Source: Desulfamplus sp964425195
GTDB taxonomy: Bacteria; Desulfobacterota; Desulfobacteria; Desulfobacterales; Desulfobacteraceae
DNA: 64,000 nt
Direction: 5' to 3'
Assembly (NCBI GenBank): GCA_964425195.1
Contig: CAYRLG010000016.1
Coordinates: 22,560-86,559, forward strand
The position numbers and the translations under genes are program-made. Every line of letters begins with the position of its first letter. Position 1 is the stretch's first letter. Below are positions 36,127 to 44,419 of this stretch, in pieces. The notes under the pieces are model-generated. The model searched no databases, was not told the DNA's origin, and saw nothing but the letters and a program-made list of their open reading frames with translations.

Positions 36127-36315
36127 ATGGATCACAAAGTCAAAAAAGGAAGGTGCCTTTCATGTGGAAGTTCACTTGTGCTTAAAAAGACCTGAAGGAG
36201 TGTCTATTTAGTCTGTAGGTCATGCAGAACAAGATATCCTGAAGATAGATATAAAGAGTTGATGGACGATTATATGGAAGAGATGCTAGCAAATGTTCCA
36301 TGTAATAGATTGTAA
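36127..36315 (+). CDS. Small dual-CXXC selenoprotein with in-frame UGA
   Basis: Reading from ATG 36127 with UGA at 36193-36195 taken as selenocysteine gives 62 residues ending at TAA 36313-36315. Sec is residue 23. It is flanked by C10-L-S-C13 and C30-R-S-C33, a zinc-ribbon-like layout, followed by an acidic helical tail. AAGGA lies 11 bases before the ATG. A hairpin with a GGUC loop sits at the spacing expected of a bacterial SECIS. I recall an annotated family of small dual-CXXC (seleno)proteins in Desulfobacterota, and this matches its design. The role is unknown; redox or metal chemistry is likely. Standard callers would miss it or split it at UGA. Confidence 0.85.
36212..36228 (+). promoter_or_regulatory. 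SECIS-like hairpin directing selenocysteine insertion
   Basis: A 6-bp stem TCTGTA / TGCAGA (one G-U pair) closes a 5-base GGTCA loop, beginning 16 bases after the UGA. E. coli fdhF also shows a GGUC apical loop about 18 bases after its UGA, so position and loop sequence fit SelB recognition. Confidence 0.75.
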
Positions 36316-36342
36316 TAGGGTAATAGAAGTAAGTAATCTTAT

Positions 36343-36930
36343 CTATTTAACAGAGCTGTCTGACAAGTTGTTTTGTCCAAACAAAATCCGTTTTTTTGCA
36401 ATATCATACTCCTCACCATTAATTAGATTTTGCTTATAAAGAGCTGCAAGAGCTGATAATCTCTGCTCAATGTTATCGTGACCCAATTGATCAGGTGTAT
36501 TAGTATGATATTGCTCTTCTGTTCCACTATTGAACCCAATAATATTTGTATCTTGAACAAGTAAGTTCATCCCTTGTCCTGATTGACCGGCAATCAGATT
36601 GTCTTCACTAAAGACAGGAGCACTAAGTTTGAAGGTCGCAACACCCCCCAAAAGTTTTACCTCAACACTTCTGTTCTGAAATGCAGGATGGGACAAAACA
36701 TCTTTTATATCTGTTGATGAGCGTTTGATTCTAAGATAGAAAATCCAAAAGAGTGCAATTACTAAAGCTGCAATACCTGACAATATCCATGGTAGATACT
36801 CATACACACCTTTAAATAGTACAACTGCCACCCCAACCCCTACAACAAGTAGAACATGTAGCAGCAGAACAAAATAGGCAGCAAACAGGCTTTTAAAAAG
36901 CCCTTCTTTATCTGTTGGTTTAAATTTCAT
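36343..36930 (-). CDS. Membrane protein with C-terminal SHOCT-like domain
   Basis: 195 residues. Two hydrophobic helices near the N-terminus (about 13-40 and 46-67) are followed by a soluble region. The C-terminal helix pair 'RLSALAALYKQNLINGEEYD' with 'IAKKRIL' matches the SHOCT (short C-terminal) domain, common in membrane-associated proteins of unknown role. Its start overlaps the end of the DUF1992 gene by 4 bases. The function is unknown. Confidence 0.8.
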   Translation of the reverse strand: MKFKPTDKEGLFKSLFAAYFVLLLHVLLVVGVGVAVVLFKGVYEYLPWILSGIAALVIALFWIFYLRIKRSSTDIKDVLSHPAFQNRSVEVKLLGGVATFKLSAPVFSEDNLIAGQSGQGMNLLVQDTNIIGFNSGTEEQYHTNTPDQLGHDNIEQRLSALAALYKQNLINGEEYDIAKKRILFGQNNLSDSSVK

Positions 36931-37364
36931 AACATCCTTTTTAAAAGTTTTTGTCTATATTGTGATGAAAAAGTAAATGGAGAGGAACTGCTCCCTCTGT
37001 TGGTATTTAGCTTTAATATTAGAAAATCAAGTCTTTTTTGAATATGTTTTCTCTTTTGGAAATCTGCTGAATCAATACTATCTCTTTGGGGGTCAACTTT
37101 GTTTTCAAATTCTGTCTGAGATTGAGACTGTTCATCGATAGTTCTGAGCATATCTTCAAGCTCTCTTATCTGCTTTCTTAATTCCACTTCAGGGGGTAAA
37201 AATCCTGAATTTTTCAAAATACGATGCACCATTCTAAACTCTTCAGGGATACTCATATCATCAAGATTTAAAGGTTTTCCCTGACCAGGAAGATTGTCTA
37301 ACTCTCCATTTTTCTGTGCTTTTAATATCCTCTCTTCTACTAAAGATTCAAATCCTGCAAACAT
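36927..37364 (-). CDS. DUF1992 (DnaJ-homologue C28-like) protein
   Basis: A 145-residue cytoplasmic protein. The first half matches the DUF1992 pattern: 'FESLVEERILKAQKNGELDN' followed by 'LPGQGKPLNLDD' and 'PEEFRMVHRILKNSGFLPPE'. The second half is a charged helical extension. The family is widespread but has no proven biochemical function. The 4-base overlap with the next gene suggests a two-gene operon. A Shine-Dalgarno sequence (AGGAGG) precedes the start. Confidence 0.88.
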   Translation of the reverse strand: MFAGFESLVEERILKAQKNGELDNLPGQGKPLNLDDMSIPEEFRMVHRILKNSGFLPPEVELRKQIRELEDMLRTIDEQSQSQTEFENKVDPQRDSIDSADFQKRKHIQKRLDFLILKLNTNRGSSSSPFTFSSQYRQKLLKRML

Positions 37365-37441
37365 AGTAAATTGTAATCCTCCTTATATCTATGTATTACA
37401 AATAATTATATGTTATGATGAGTTATACGTCCCTTTTAACT

Positions 37442-37714
37442 TCACTTTTTCTTTTTAGCATTAAGCGAATATACAAATGCAAGCAGCTCTGCAACAGCAA
37501 TATAAAGAGAAGGAGGAATCTCCTCGTTGATTTTGAGTGTAGATAAAACCTCAACAAGATCAGGATCGCTTTTAACTGGGATACCATGCTCTTGAGCAAG
37601 CTCAATTATATTCTCTGCAATCCTACCGCTGCCTTTAGCAATCACCTTTGGAACTGCTTCTAAGGAAGTGTCATACCTGAGTGCAACGGCTTTTTTATCT
37701 TTTGTTTTTCTCAT
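37442..37714 (-). CDS. FlhB C-terminal-domain homologue (FlhX/FhlB type)
   Basis: A 90-residue stand-alone protein resembling only the cytoplasmic tail of FlhB. 'KAVALRYDTSLEAVPKVIAK' and 'IPPSLYIAVAELLAFVYSLN' align with the end of the complete FlhB in this window. It lacks the membrane domain and the NPT(H) autocleavage segment. Such proteins can substitute for the cleaved FlhB tail in some bacteria. It lies downstream of the FliK-like gene on the same strand, the usual location, but with two non-flagellar genes between. Confidence 0.88.
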   Translation of the reverse strand: MRKTKDKKAVALRYDTSLEAVPKVIAKGSGRIAENIIELAQEHGIPVKSDPDLVEVLSTLKINEEIPPSLYIAVAELLAFVYSLNAKKKK

Positions 37715-37764
37715 AATACTCTTTTTTAAACCACTCTATAACAACCAATAAGTATTATTTTTCA

Positions 37765-37794
37765 ATTATCAAACTGTATATGCAGTTTGATAAT
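37765..37794. terminator. Strong hairpin downstream of the repeat surface-protein gene
   Basis: A 12-bp perfect stem ATTATCAAACTG / CAGTTTGATAAT with a 6-base loop, in the 227-base gap between the Ig/PKD-like protein gene and the FlhB-tail gene. There is no strict T-tract on either side, but the stem is the strongest in the gap. It probably terminates the upstream minus-strand transcript. Confidence 0.55.
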
Positions 37795-37941
37795 CAGAAA
37801 TTACTGATTGCAAATAAACAATATGACAAAAATAATAACGGTATTATTACAAAAGCTACTTAAATTTAATCTTATCATAAAAACTTAACCTTATAGGAGT
37901 TACGCACTTAGTTTATAAGTATTTGATTTCATTTTCAATGT

Positions 37942-39732
37942 TTATTTATTAGCATCTGTAATTGTTGCCTCAAGTCCCTCATCATCAATCTCTATATTAC
38001 GACTGGTAACCCCTGTACTTCCCATGCTGTCAGTGGCAACAAGAGTTATGGAATTTATGCTTCCCGCTGAAAATTTTGAAAGATTTACACGCACAGAAGA
38101 TGTCAAGCCTCCAGAACCAGCTACCTCTTGAGATAAAAGTTTTTCTGCTTGGTTACTGCTATACCACTCTAAATGGTCACTTGTCAGAGAGCCATCTTCA
38201 GCATCCTGTGCATAGCCATAAAAAGTCATGAAAGTTCCTGCACTCCCTTCTGATTGATCTATCGATACAGTTACCTCAGTTGGTTCTGAATCTGAATTGT
38301 AATAAGTTATTTTAGGTACAGGAGGGGTATTTGTTCCAATGTTAATAATAACGGAATCAATTCCAGATGCTCCCCAATCATCTTTTGCCTCTAAGGTTAT
38401 TATATGCTCACCGTTAGTCATAGGTTTATTTCCAAGAGCATCTACATTATCTGTTTTGATATTAAGACTTTCACCTGTTCCAAGAAGCCCGTCAATTTGA
38501 GAGTGCCACTCAAGGCTTTTACCAGAGAGATTTCCATCTTCTATATCTGTGGCAGTTCCTTGAAAATTTATAAACTCTCCGGGTGCAAAAGTTTTACAAA
38601 GGGTATTGGTCTCTGGACAGGTTTCAGGGGGATTTACAATCACAGCTGCTGGGTTGTTGTTTACAACTTTGATTTTAATAAATGCCTGTGCTGTTCCTAC
38701 ACTTCCAGTTGCTTTAAGATAAATGGTATGCTCGCCCTCTTTTAAAGGCTCGTAATCAAGAGAATACACGCTTCTTGTGTTTAATTTAAATTCAGTTCCA
38801 GTAAATAGTTTTCCATCTTTAGAAGATATCCACTCTAACTTTTCGCCTGTGATTGCAGTGCCGTCATAATCAGTTGCTTTACCCACAAAGTTAATAACAT
38901 CACCAGCATTAACCAGATAAAGCTCAGTAGTTGTAGCCGCATCAGTAGATATGTAATCGTTACTATCAGCAGGACTTGTAATTTGAACAGTTGGAGCAGA
39001 TGGCTGAGGCTCTCCAATGGTAATAATAATAAAGGCACTTCCGCTGTTTCCTTTAGAATCTTTAGCTGTAAGAGTTATAGTGTGCTGCCCTTTTGACAAT
39101 ATTTTGCTAGTTATAGTTGTTCCAGTTCCCATAGCACCGTTGATGTCTGAACTCCATAAAAGAGACGAGTTTGCAACATCATTGCCTTTAGAATCTTTTG
39201 CACTTCCGGTAAAAGTGATGTTCTCTCCAGTGTTAAATGTTAAGTCACCCGTGGGGGCTGTTATAGCTACATCAGGCGGAGTAGTTGATGCTGAAGAATC
39301 TCCAACTTTAACGGTTATAGAATCAGCATCAACTGTGTTGCCTTTACTATCAGAAAGAGTAACTGTGATTTTATGTGTTCCAGTAGTTAAGGTTGCTAAG
39401 TTAAAATTGGCTGTAGCTCCAATAGCTCCATCTAAACTTGAATTCCATGTATAAGTATAAGTTTCTGCAGCCACGGCATCAGAAATCTTGCTGACAAATG
39501 CGATAGAGTCGCCTTCAATAAAAGTCTGATTATTGGTGGGTGTAATTATTGCAATGCCTGCCGGCGGAGTTTCTGGTGTTGCTGTGCTGTCACCGCTGTC
39601 GCCACTTGTAGCAACTATTGTGAAAAGACCAGTAATAATTGAGACTATAACACCTATAAATTGTACAACTTGTTTGCGATTATGCTTAAAACTTTTAAAC
39701 TCTTGATTGTTAGGGGTATTAATTTTCATCAT
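37942..39732 (-). CDS. Secreted or surface protein with five Ig/PKD-like repeats
   Basis: 596 residues. After a hydrophobic N-terminal segment (about 23-42) and a short Ser/Thr/Gly linker come about five repeats of 90-120 residues. Each begins with an 'ITSPADSN'- or 'ITAPTGDL'-like strand and contains 'GEHTIYLKA' or 'GTHKITVTL'. Each ends in 'TDSMGSTG' or 'SDSKGNTV', the pattern of bacterial Ig/PKD-like beta-sandwiches. No lipobox cysteine follows the signal segment. An adhesion or surface role is likely, but its ligand is unknown. It sits inside the flagellar gene region. Confidence 0.82.
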   Translation of the reverse strand: MMKINTPNNQEFKSFKHNRKQVVQFIGVIVSIITGLFTIVATSGDSGDSTATPETPPAGIAIITPTNNQTFIEGDSIAFVSKISDAVAAETYTYTWNSSLDGAIGATANFNLATLTTGTHKITVTLSDSKGNTVDADSITVKVGDSSASTTPPDVAITAPTGDLTFNTGENITFTGSAKDSKGNDVANSSLLWSSDINGAMGTGTTITSKILSKGQHTITLTAKDSKGNSGSAFIIITIGEPQPSAPTVQITSPADSNDYISTDAATTTELYLVNAGDVINFVGKATDYDGTAITGEKLEWISSKDGKLFTGTEFKLNTRSVYSLDYEPLKEGEHTIYLKATGSVGTAQAFIKIKVVNNNPAAVIVNPPETCPETNTLCKTFAPGEFINFQGTATDIEDGNLSGKSLEWHSQIDGLLGTGESLNIKTDNVDALGNKPMTNGEHIITLEAKDDWGASGIDSVIINIGTNTPPVPKITYYNSDSEPTEVTVSIDQSEGSAGTFMTFYGYAQDAEDGSLTSDHLEWYSSNQAEKLLSQEVAGSGGLTSSVRVNLSKFSAGSINSITLVATDSMGSTGVTSRNIEIDDEGLEATITDANK

Positions 39733-39737
39733 GTTAG

Positions 39738-40253
39738 TTATAACTCCTTAAATCCTTTTTCCATTGTCAAAAATAACACTAAATATCCAAATAGACCACC
39801 TGCAAAAATAGCGACAATATCCCAAAAATCAAAGCAGCCGGCAATGAAATAGTTATCAACAGTCTTTAGAAACTCATATTGCTCAAACCAATTTGGTACA
39901 AGTTGAACTGCAATAGTGTCAAAATATTGACCAATCTCAAACAGAACATTAACAATACACCAAAGCATTGCAGCAGCAAGGCAGCCTCTTTTAGACTCTC
40001 CGATAAACGCACCTGTAATCACTGTAAAAGAGAGTGTGTGCAAAAAAGAAGCCATATTTTTGTCTAAACTTCCAAATATATCTGGAAAAGTTGAATGTAT
40101 GGATTGTCCAATCGTGTATAAAATATTTTTAACAAACCACGTAGATTCAGGCGAACGATCGCTTAAGTAGATTAGACAACCTATAGTTAATCCAGAAAAC
40201 CCAATTATAATATTCTTGATACCTCTTGTTTTCATATCGTAGGTGTAATTCAT
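39738..40253 (-). CDS. Small polytopic membrane protein, VanZ-like candidate
   Basis: 171 residues with about four hydrophobic helices (near 13-30, 66-84, 90-110, 138-163). 'SFLHTLSFTVITGAFIG' followed by 'LWCIVNVLFEIGQYF' resembles the VanZ-like layout (H...then E-x-x-Q). The match is weak. It lies 5 bases upstream of the repeat surface-protein gene, so the two are probably co-expressed. Its ATG overlaps the end of the FliK-like gene by 4 bases. Confidence 0.7.
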   Translation of the reverse strand: MNYTYDMKTRGIKNIIIGFSGLTIGCLIYLSDRSPESTWFVKNILYTIGQSIHSTFPDIFGSLDKNMASFLHTLSFTVITGAFIGESKRGCLAAAMLWCIVNVLFEIGQYFDTIAVQLVPNWFEQYEFLKTVDNYFIAGCFDFWDIVAIFAGGLFGYLVLFLTMEKGFKEL

Positions 40254-41845
40254 ATTATAACGCTAAATCCATGTTCTTTAGATTTTAGTAGCTCATTTAT
40301 GATTGATTTTTCAGCTAATTTCTCAAGCTCAACCACACGACACTCAATTTTATGAACATTGAATTGATGCGTTTGCAATCTCTCTTTAAGCTCTGAAAGC
40401 ATGGAGTTGAAAAAATTTGCAGTATCTTGATCTGAAACTTGAAAACCACCTGTTATATTATTTTTAAGTACAGAAAAATCAGCTCTGATTGGTCCAAGTT
40501 CTGTCATATCTAAGAAAATGGAGATTCTAAGAAGAGAGTTCTCCTTTGAAGAGCCATTGTCATCATCTTGCTTTTTCTTACCAAGATCAATTAAGAGCTG
40601 CCCAAAGCCAAACTGCTCTCCACTGAAAAAAGGCAAAGGAATTATATATTTACCTGATTCTGAAAGATGGCTGTTGAGCAGCTGAACATTCTCAAGGTTC
40701 TGAACAAACTCTTTAAATGGATGGATATCACTTAAAGAGTTTGATTCAGATGCCTCAAAACCTGAATTGGCTATAAAATTTAACACCGCTCCTTTTATAT
40801 CTTCCTGAATAAAAGATGAGGGAGAAGGAGGTGCAGGAGAAGGGTTTAGGGAAGAAGAGAGTTTTGGTGAATCAGACGCTGGATTTGAATAAATCTCTGT
40901 TGATAAAGAGGCTGGAAATTTTACCATGTCTGCGAGTTTGCCCTCCATCATAATACCGCTTTTTTCGAGCAGGCGGGGGAGAAAATCAACATCAGTTTTG
41001 CTTGATTTTAGCGAAACTGACATCAATAGATTTTTAATATCTGCTTTATCTATAACAGGTTTATCTGTCTGAATCTGTTTTGAGAAATTACTAAGAATAT
41101 CTCTATCTTCTTGTGTTAAAAGAGAATTTTTTTCAAGAATAGGAGCTTGAGATTCTTTAGTTAAAACAAAAGGCTCTTTGATTAAAATAGGCGGTTCTTT
41201 TTTTACAGAAGAAATGGAGTCTTTGGTTATAAAAGTAGTCTCTTTTTTTGTATGTTCAGGAGTGGCTAAATCTTTTAGAGCAGTGGCAGTATTTTTTAGA
41301 GGAATAATATTTTTTGGATCAGATATATTGGGAAAGAGTGTTGCTGCAAGTCTGGTAAATCCTTCAAGAGGTTGATTCTTTGCAAAAAACTGCAATGCAG
41401 AATCTGACAGGTGGGTCAAGTTGCTCGCTGGAGTAGGATTTTGAGTGGTTGGTGAAGCAAAATTGGAGGTAGCTTTTGAATGTGTAGCTTGGTGTGAATG
41501 GACAGAAGATGGAATAGAATCTCCAGAAGTTTTAACGATTTCTGACATAACCTTTTCAGGAAGCACCTTTAAAATACTGAGATACCCCTGCTCTGTAACT
41601 TTAAGCTGGATAGTATCTCCCTTTGCAAGATTTGAATTTACCAAATTAGAAGATGCAGATGTGTCAGCAACAACTTTTTTACCTAAAATTAAAAGCTCTG
41701 CTTTTGAAGGAGATAGCAATTTAAGAACTTTTGCATCAACAACCTGATTTTTTTCAAGAAGGGGAAGAGTTGATTTTTTAAGGACGGTCTCCGCCTTGTT
41801 TAATTTCAAGTCTGGTAAGGAGAGCATATTTTTTATGAAATTCAA
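40250..41845 (-). CDS. Flagellar hook-length control protein FliK-like
   Basis: Sets hook length and triggers the FlhB substrate switch. 531 residues: an N-terminal folded part ('AKVLKLLSPSKAELLILGKK' and 'KGDTIQLKV'), a long Ser/Thr/Pro/Lys-rich middle (about 110-340), and a C-terminal domain of FliK type. The latter has 'SLLRISIFLDMTELGPIRAD' and 'NFFNSMLSELKERLQTHQF'. The start is a TTG, chosen because GGAGG lies 7 bases upstream. FliK proteins diverge rapidly, so the name rests on the C-terminal pattern and the flagellar setting. Confidence 0.82.
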   Translation of the reverse strand: MNFIKNMLSLPDLKLNKAETVLKKSTLPLLEKNQVVDAKVLKLLSPSKAELLILGKKVVADTSASSNLVNSNLAKGDTIQLKVTEQGYLSILKVLPEKVMSEIVKTSGDSIPSSVHSHQATHSKATSNFASPTTQNPTPASNLTHLSDSALQFFAKNQPLEGFTRLAATLFPNISDPKNIIPLKNTATALKDLATPEHTKKETTFITKDSISSVKKEPPILIKEPFVLTKESQAPILEKNSLLTQEDRDILSNFSKQIQTDKPVIDKADIKNLLMSVSLKSSKTDVDFLPRLLEKSGIMMEGKLADMVKFPASLSTEIYSNPASDSPKLSSSLNPSPAPPSPSSFIQEDIKGAVLNFIANSGFEASESNSLSDIHPFKEFVQNLENVQLLNSHLSESGKYIIPLPFFSGEQFGFGQLLIDLGKKKQDDDNGSSKENSLLRISIFLDMTELGPIRADFSVLKNNITGGFQVSDQDTANFFNSMLSELKERLQTHQFNVHKIECRVVELEKLAEKSIINELLKSKEHGFSVII

Positions 41846-41893
41846 GGCAGTGCCTCCATCTCTTTAAAATTTAACATTCTTTATTTTAAAAAG

Positions 41894-42577
41894 CTATCTC
41901 TCCATGTTCATAAACTTTTCTTTCAAACTTATTACCAACTGCACTTCACCGCGAGGCATGGATAGTTTTGATGCAATAGTATCAACATCAAGCCCCTGCT
42001 GATAAAACTCAACTATCTTCTGCTGCTGGTCAATCAAGCTCTCTTCGGACTGTTCCTCATTTAAATCGCACCCAATTGACATTGACCATGAAGAGTTATC
42101 ATTTTGGTGTTGGCGAATAGCAGAAGAATGTTGATATATTGATCTATCTTTAGAGTTTAATATCACCTCTGATCTGGATAAGAGCAGATTGATACTTATG
42201 ATTCTTGAATCAAGAGCATCATTGAGGTTTTTAATAAGACGATGCTTCTCCTTTATTTGATCCTCAAAAGATGTTGCAGTCTTTTCGGACTCTTTAACTA
42301 AAGGCTCTAAGAGATCGATGATATCCTGAGCTGCTCGATCAATCATCTCTACAGCGGCTTTCTCACCCATATTCTGGATAAGTTTATCTATTTTATCCAA
42401 CACTTCCTGATGAATAGAGTCTGTAACAGTTTTGATATCATCACGCCTAAAAGTCTGTTGCAGCTCAGACTCTATTTTTTTCATTTTTTTTACAAAACGC
42501 CACAAAAGCATTACAAGTACAAGATTTATAAAAAGTTGGGCAGCAATCCATAACTCCATGATAAGCAACCTGCTCAT
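41894..42577 (-). CDS. Membrane-anchored coiled-coil protein with C-terminal helix-turn-helix-like segment
   Basis: 227 residues. One N-terminal membrane helix (about 9-27) is followed by a long charged helical region (about 30-160), probably coiled coil. The C-terminal segment 'DQQQKIVEFYQQGLDVDTIA' continuing 'SKLSMPRGEVQLVISL' looks like a DUF6115/DUF2802-type helix-turn-helix. Proteins of this design commonly lie next to FliK-like or FlhB-tail genes, suggesting a flagellar accessory role. Function unproven. Confidence 0.8.
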   Translation of the reverse strand: MSRLLIMELWIAAQLFINLVLVMLLWRFVKKMKKIESELQQTFRRDDIKTVTDSIHQEVLDKIDKLIQNMGEKAAVEMIDRAAQDIIDLLEPLVKESEKTATSFEDQIKEKHRLIKNLNDALDSRIISINLLLSRSEVILNSKDRSIYQHSSAIRQHQNDNSSWSMSIGCDLNEEQSEESLIDQQQKIVEFYQQGLDVDTIASKLSMPRGEVQLVISLKEKFMNMER

Positions 42578-42610
42578 GTTTTATTTTCCTCCCCAACTCA
42601 TGTTGTTTTC

Positions 42611-44020
42611 CTATCTTGTAACAACAGCTTTAACTTCCTTCATAACTACAACTGGAATACGCATCCCCTCTAACTCTTTAAGGCTATCTGCAAAATTTTG
42701 TGAAAGCCCACTATACATAATAGCTGCCTCAACCGTAGCTTTAGTGTCAATCTCTCCAATCTCTATTTTTTCAATATATTCCTTCATAGGTTCAAGCCTA
42801 TTGTCACTTATTATCTCTCTTGCCTTAGCTAAATTGTCAACAGCTTTACCCTTTCCATCACCAAAAACAGTGGAGTATATTATTGTATTTTCAGGTAGAT
42901 ACCCTTTTTCATCTGGAATGCCTGTTTTATATATGATATCGCCTTTACTATTTTTTATAATAACTTTAAGCCACACTTGACGAATATTGGATACTCCAGT
43001 TGGAATATTATGTCCTGCACCATTATTTGTTATCTTAATAATAACTTTACTGCTTTTACTAAATTTATCTACCTCGATTTTAGGCTCTATATTAATATCA
43101 ACAGAATTTTTCAACCTCTCTTCTGCCATTTGAGTGACAGTTTGATTCTTCTCTTTCGATGGTATTGCCATGTTTGCCCCAACAAAATAGTGGGTAAAAA
43201 TATGATCTCTTTCAATAGAACCATCAGCAGCAGCTCCTGGATTTTTGGGTCTATCTGTTGAGCCTGTAGATGGATAGCCCGGTCTTTGATACATGTGACA
43301 ATCTTGGCACTGGACCCCTTGTTTGCTATATGGGCTTTTTTTCCACTCTTGGTACGTTGTCTCAAGCCATGTTCCAAAGGTCACGTGTTTAACATCATGG
43401 CATGTCCCGCAAAGCTCAGATTTTGTATGAAAATCTGAAAATTCAGATAAATGGTAGTCTGACTCTGAATCTTTAAATGGTCCTCTTTTTACACCAGGAT
43501 CATCCTCACCATTTCCCGGACTATATTTAAAATTTGCATTATAAACGGCATAAGCTCCTGTGATTGAGTGGCAGTAGTCACACTGAACACCTTGCTTTGC
43601 TATTTCAGAAATTTTTCTCTTATCATCAGATGTTTTTAGGGGATAACCTGTTATATATCCAACTGGTGTATGACAGGTTTGGCAATGTTCTGCCTCCTCA
43701 ATCTCATCTCTATCTGTAAGCCCAATAAGACCTGCATTGGCAATGCTATTATAAATTATATCATCGTATGAAAGGTTGTGCATTGAGCCTTGCCATTGGC
43801 TATAAATTTGATCGTGGCAGCCACCACACGTTTCAGGAGAGATAAATTGAGATAGCTGATAATGAGCAATTTTCATAGATTGTCCATTAGATTGCTTACT
43901 CTTATCATCAGATTGTGAGTTGGAATGAGATGAGGCATTAGAATAAGATGATTCAAAATGCCATATATATAACATTGCCAACAAAAGCATGGCTATAAAT
44001 ATGAAGATGGGTCTTTTCAC
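42611..44020 (-). CDS. Pentahaem cytochrome c (cytochrome c554-like)
   Basis: An electron-transfer protein exported by an N-terminal signal anchor (about 4-20). Five CxxCH haem sites are visible: CGGCH, CQTCH, CDYCH, CGTCH and CQDCH, within residues about 60-245. The second half (about 290-469) is a haem-free beta-rich domain ('VIIKITNNGAGHNIPTGVSN'). The GTG start is supported by GGAGG 9 bases upstream. The setting between flagellar genes is unexpected. It may be part of a periplasmic respiratory chain; partner oxidoreductases are absent here. Confidence 0.9.
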   Translation of the reverse strand: MKRPIFIFIAMLLLAMLYIWHFESSYSNASSHSNSQSDDKSKQSNGQSMKIAHYQLSQFISPETCGGCHDQIYSQWQGSMHNLSYDDIIYNSIANAGLIGLTDRDEIEEAEHCQTCHTPVGYITGYPLKTSDDKRKISEIAKQGVQCDYCHSITGAYAVYNANFKYSPGNGEDDPGVKRGPFKDSESDYHLSEFSDFHTKSELCGTCHDVKHVTFGTWLETTYQEWKKSPYSKQGVQCQDCHMYQRPGYPSTGSTDRPKNPGAAADGSIERDHIFTHYFVGANMAIPSKEKNQTVTQMAEERLKNSVDINIEPKIEVDKFSKSSKVIIKITNNGAGHNIPTGVSNIRQVWLKVIIKNSKGDIIYKTGIPDEKGYLPENTIIYSTVFGDGKGKAVDNLAKAREIISDNRLEPMKEYIEKIEIGEIDTKATVEAAIMYSGLSQNFADSLKELEGMRIPVVVMKEVKAVVTR

Positions 44021-44080
44021 AACAGGTATCCTCCAGTTTTTGTTTTTAACTCTTTATATCTATTATTTTTTTGAAATATA

Positions 44081-44380
44081 TTACGCTACTGTATCAAGCA
44101 GATTACCTGGTAGCTCGGGATCTCTTTTTTTTTTCTCTCTCCCTTTTTTTCTCTTAGCAAGCCTCTCTTGCTCCTCTCTCTTTTTTGTTTTCGTATCAAT
44201 ATTTGCATTGCTTAATTTCTCCGTGGAGATAACAGTTGTCTGTTCTACAGTCTCTCTCATAATCTGCTGATTTTGAAGATCAACAGGGTCTGGTTGAACA
44301 GGCTTAAGATGGTGAGTTGCCTCGTGGGCAAGGTTGGATTGCTGAATTACATGAGTATGGGCAGCTGGTATCGTTGTCAT
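44081..44380 (-). CDS. Small basic/charged protein in the flagellar cluster
   Basis: 99 residues, not recognised. It starts 'MTTIPAAHTHVIQQSNLAHE' and its second half is extremely Lys/Arg/Glu-rich, ending 'LPGNLLDTVA'. It is probably disordered. An AGGAGG Shine-Dalgarno sequence supports translation. It lies 39 bases after the FliL-like gene on the same strand, suggesting a flagellar accessory role by context alone. Confidence 0.72.
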   Translation of the reverse strand: MTTIPAAHTHVIQQSNLAHEATHHLKPVQPDPVDLQNQQIMRETVEQTTVISTEKLSNANIDTKTKKREEQERLAKRKKGREKKKRDPELPGNLLDTVA

Positions 44381-44419
44381 ATATATACCTCCTTTTTCCT
44401 CAGCTTGATGGCATTATTA

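Noticed and set aside
36127..36195. A 22-residue peptide ending at TGA instead of a selenoprotein
   Set aside because: Coding signal continues after the TGA with a matching CXXC pair, and a SECIS-like hairpin follows at the right distance.
37894..37910. TAGGAGTTACGCACTTA resembling an insertion-sequence terminus
   Set aside because: Only one copy, no partner inverted repeat, target duplication or transposase nearby.
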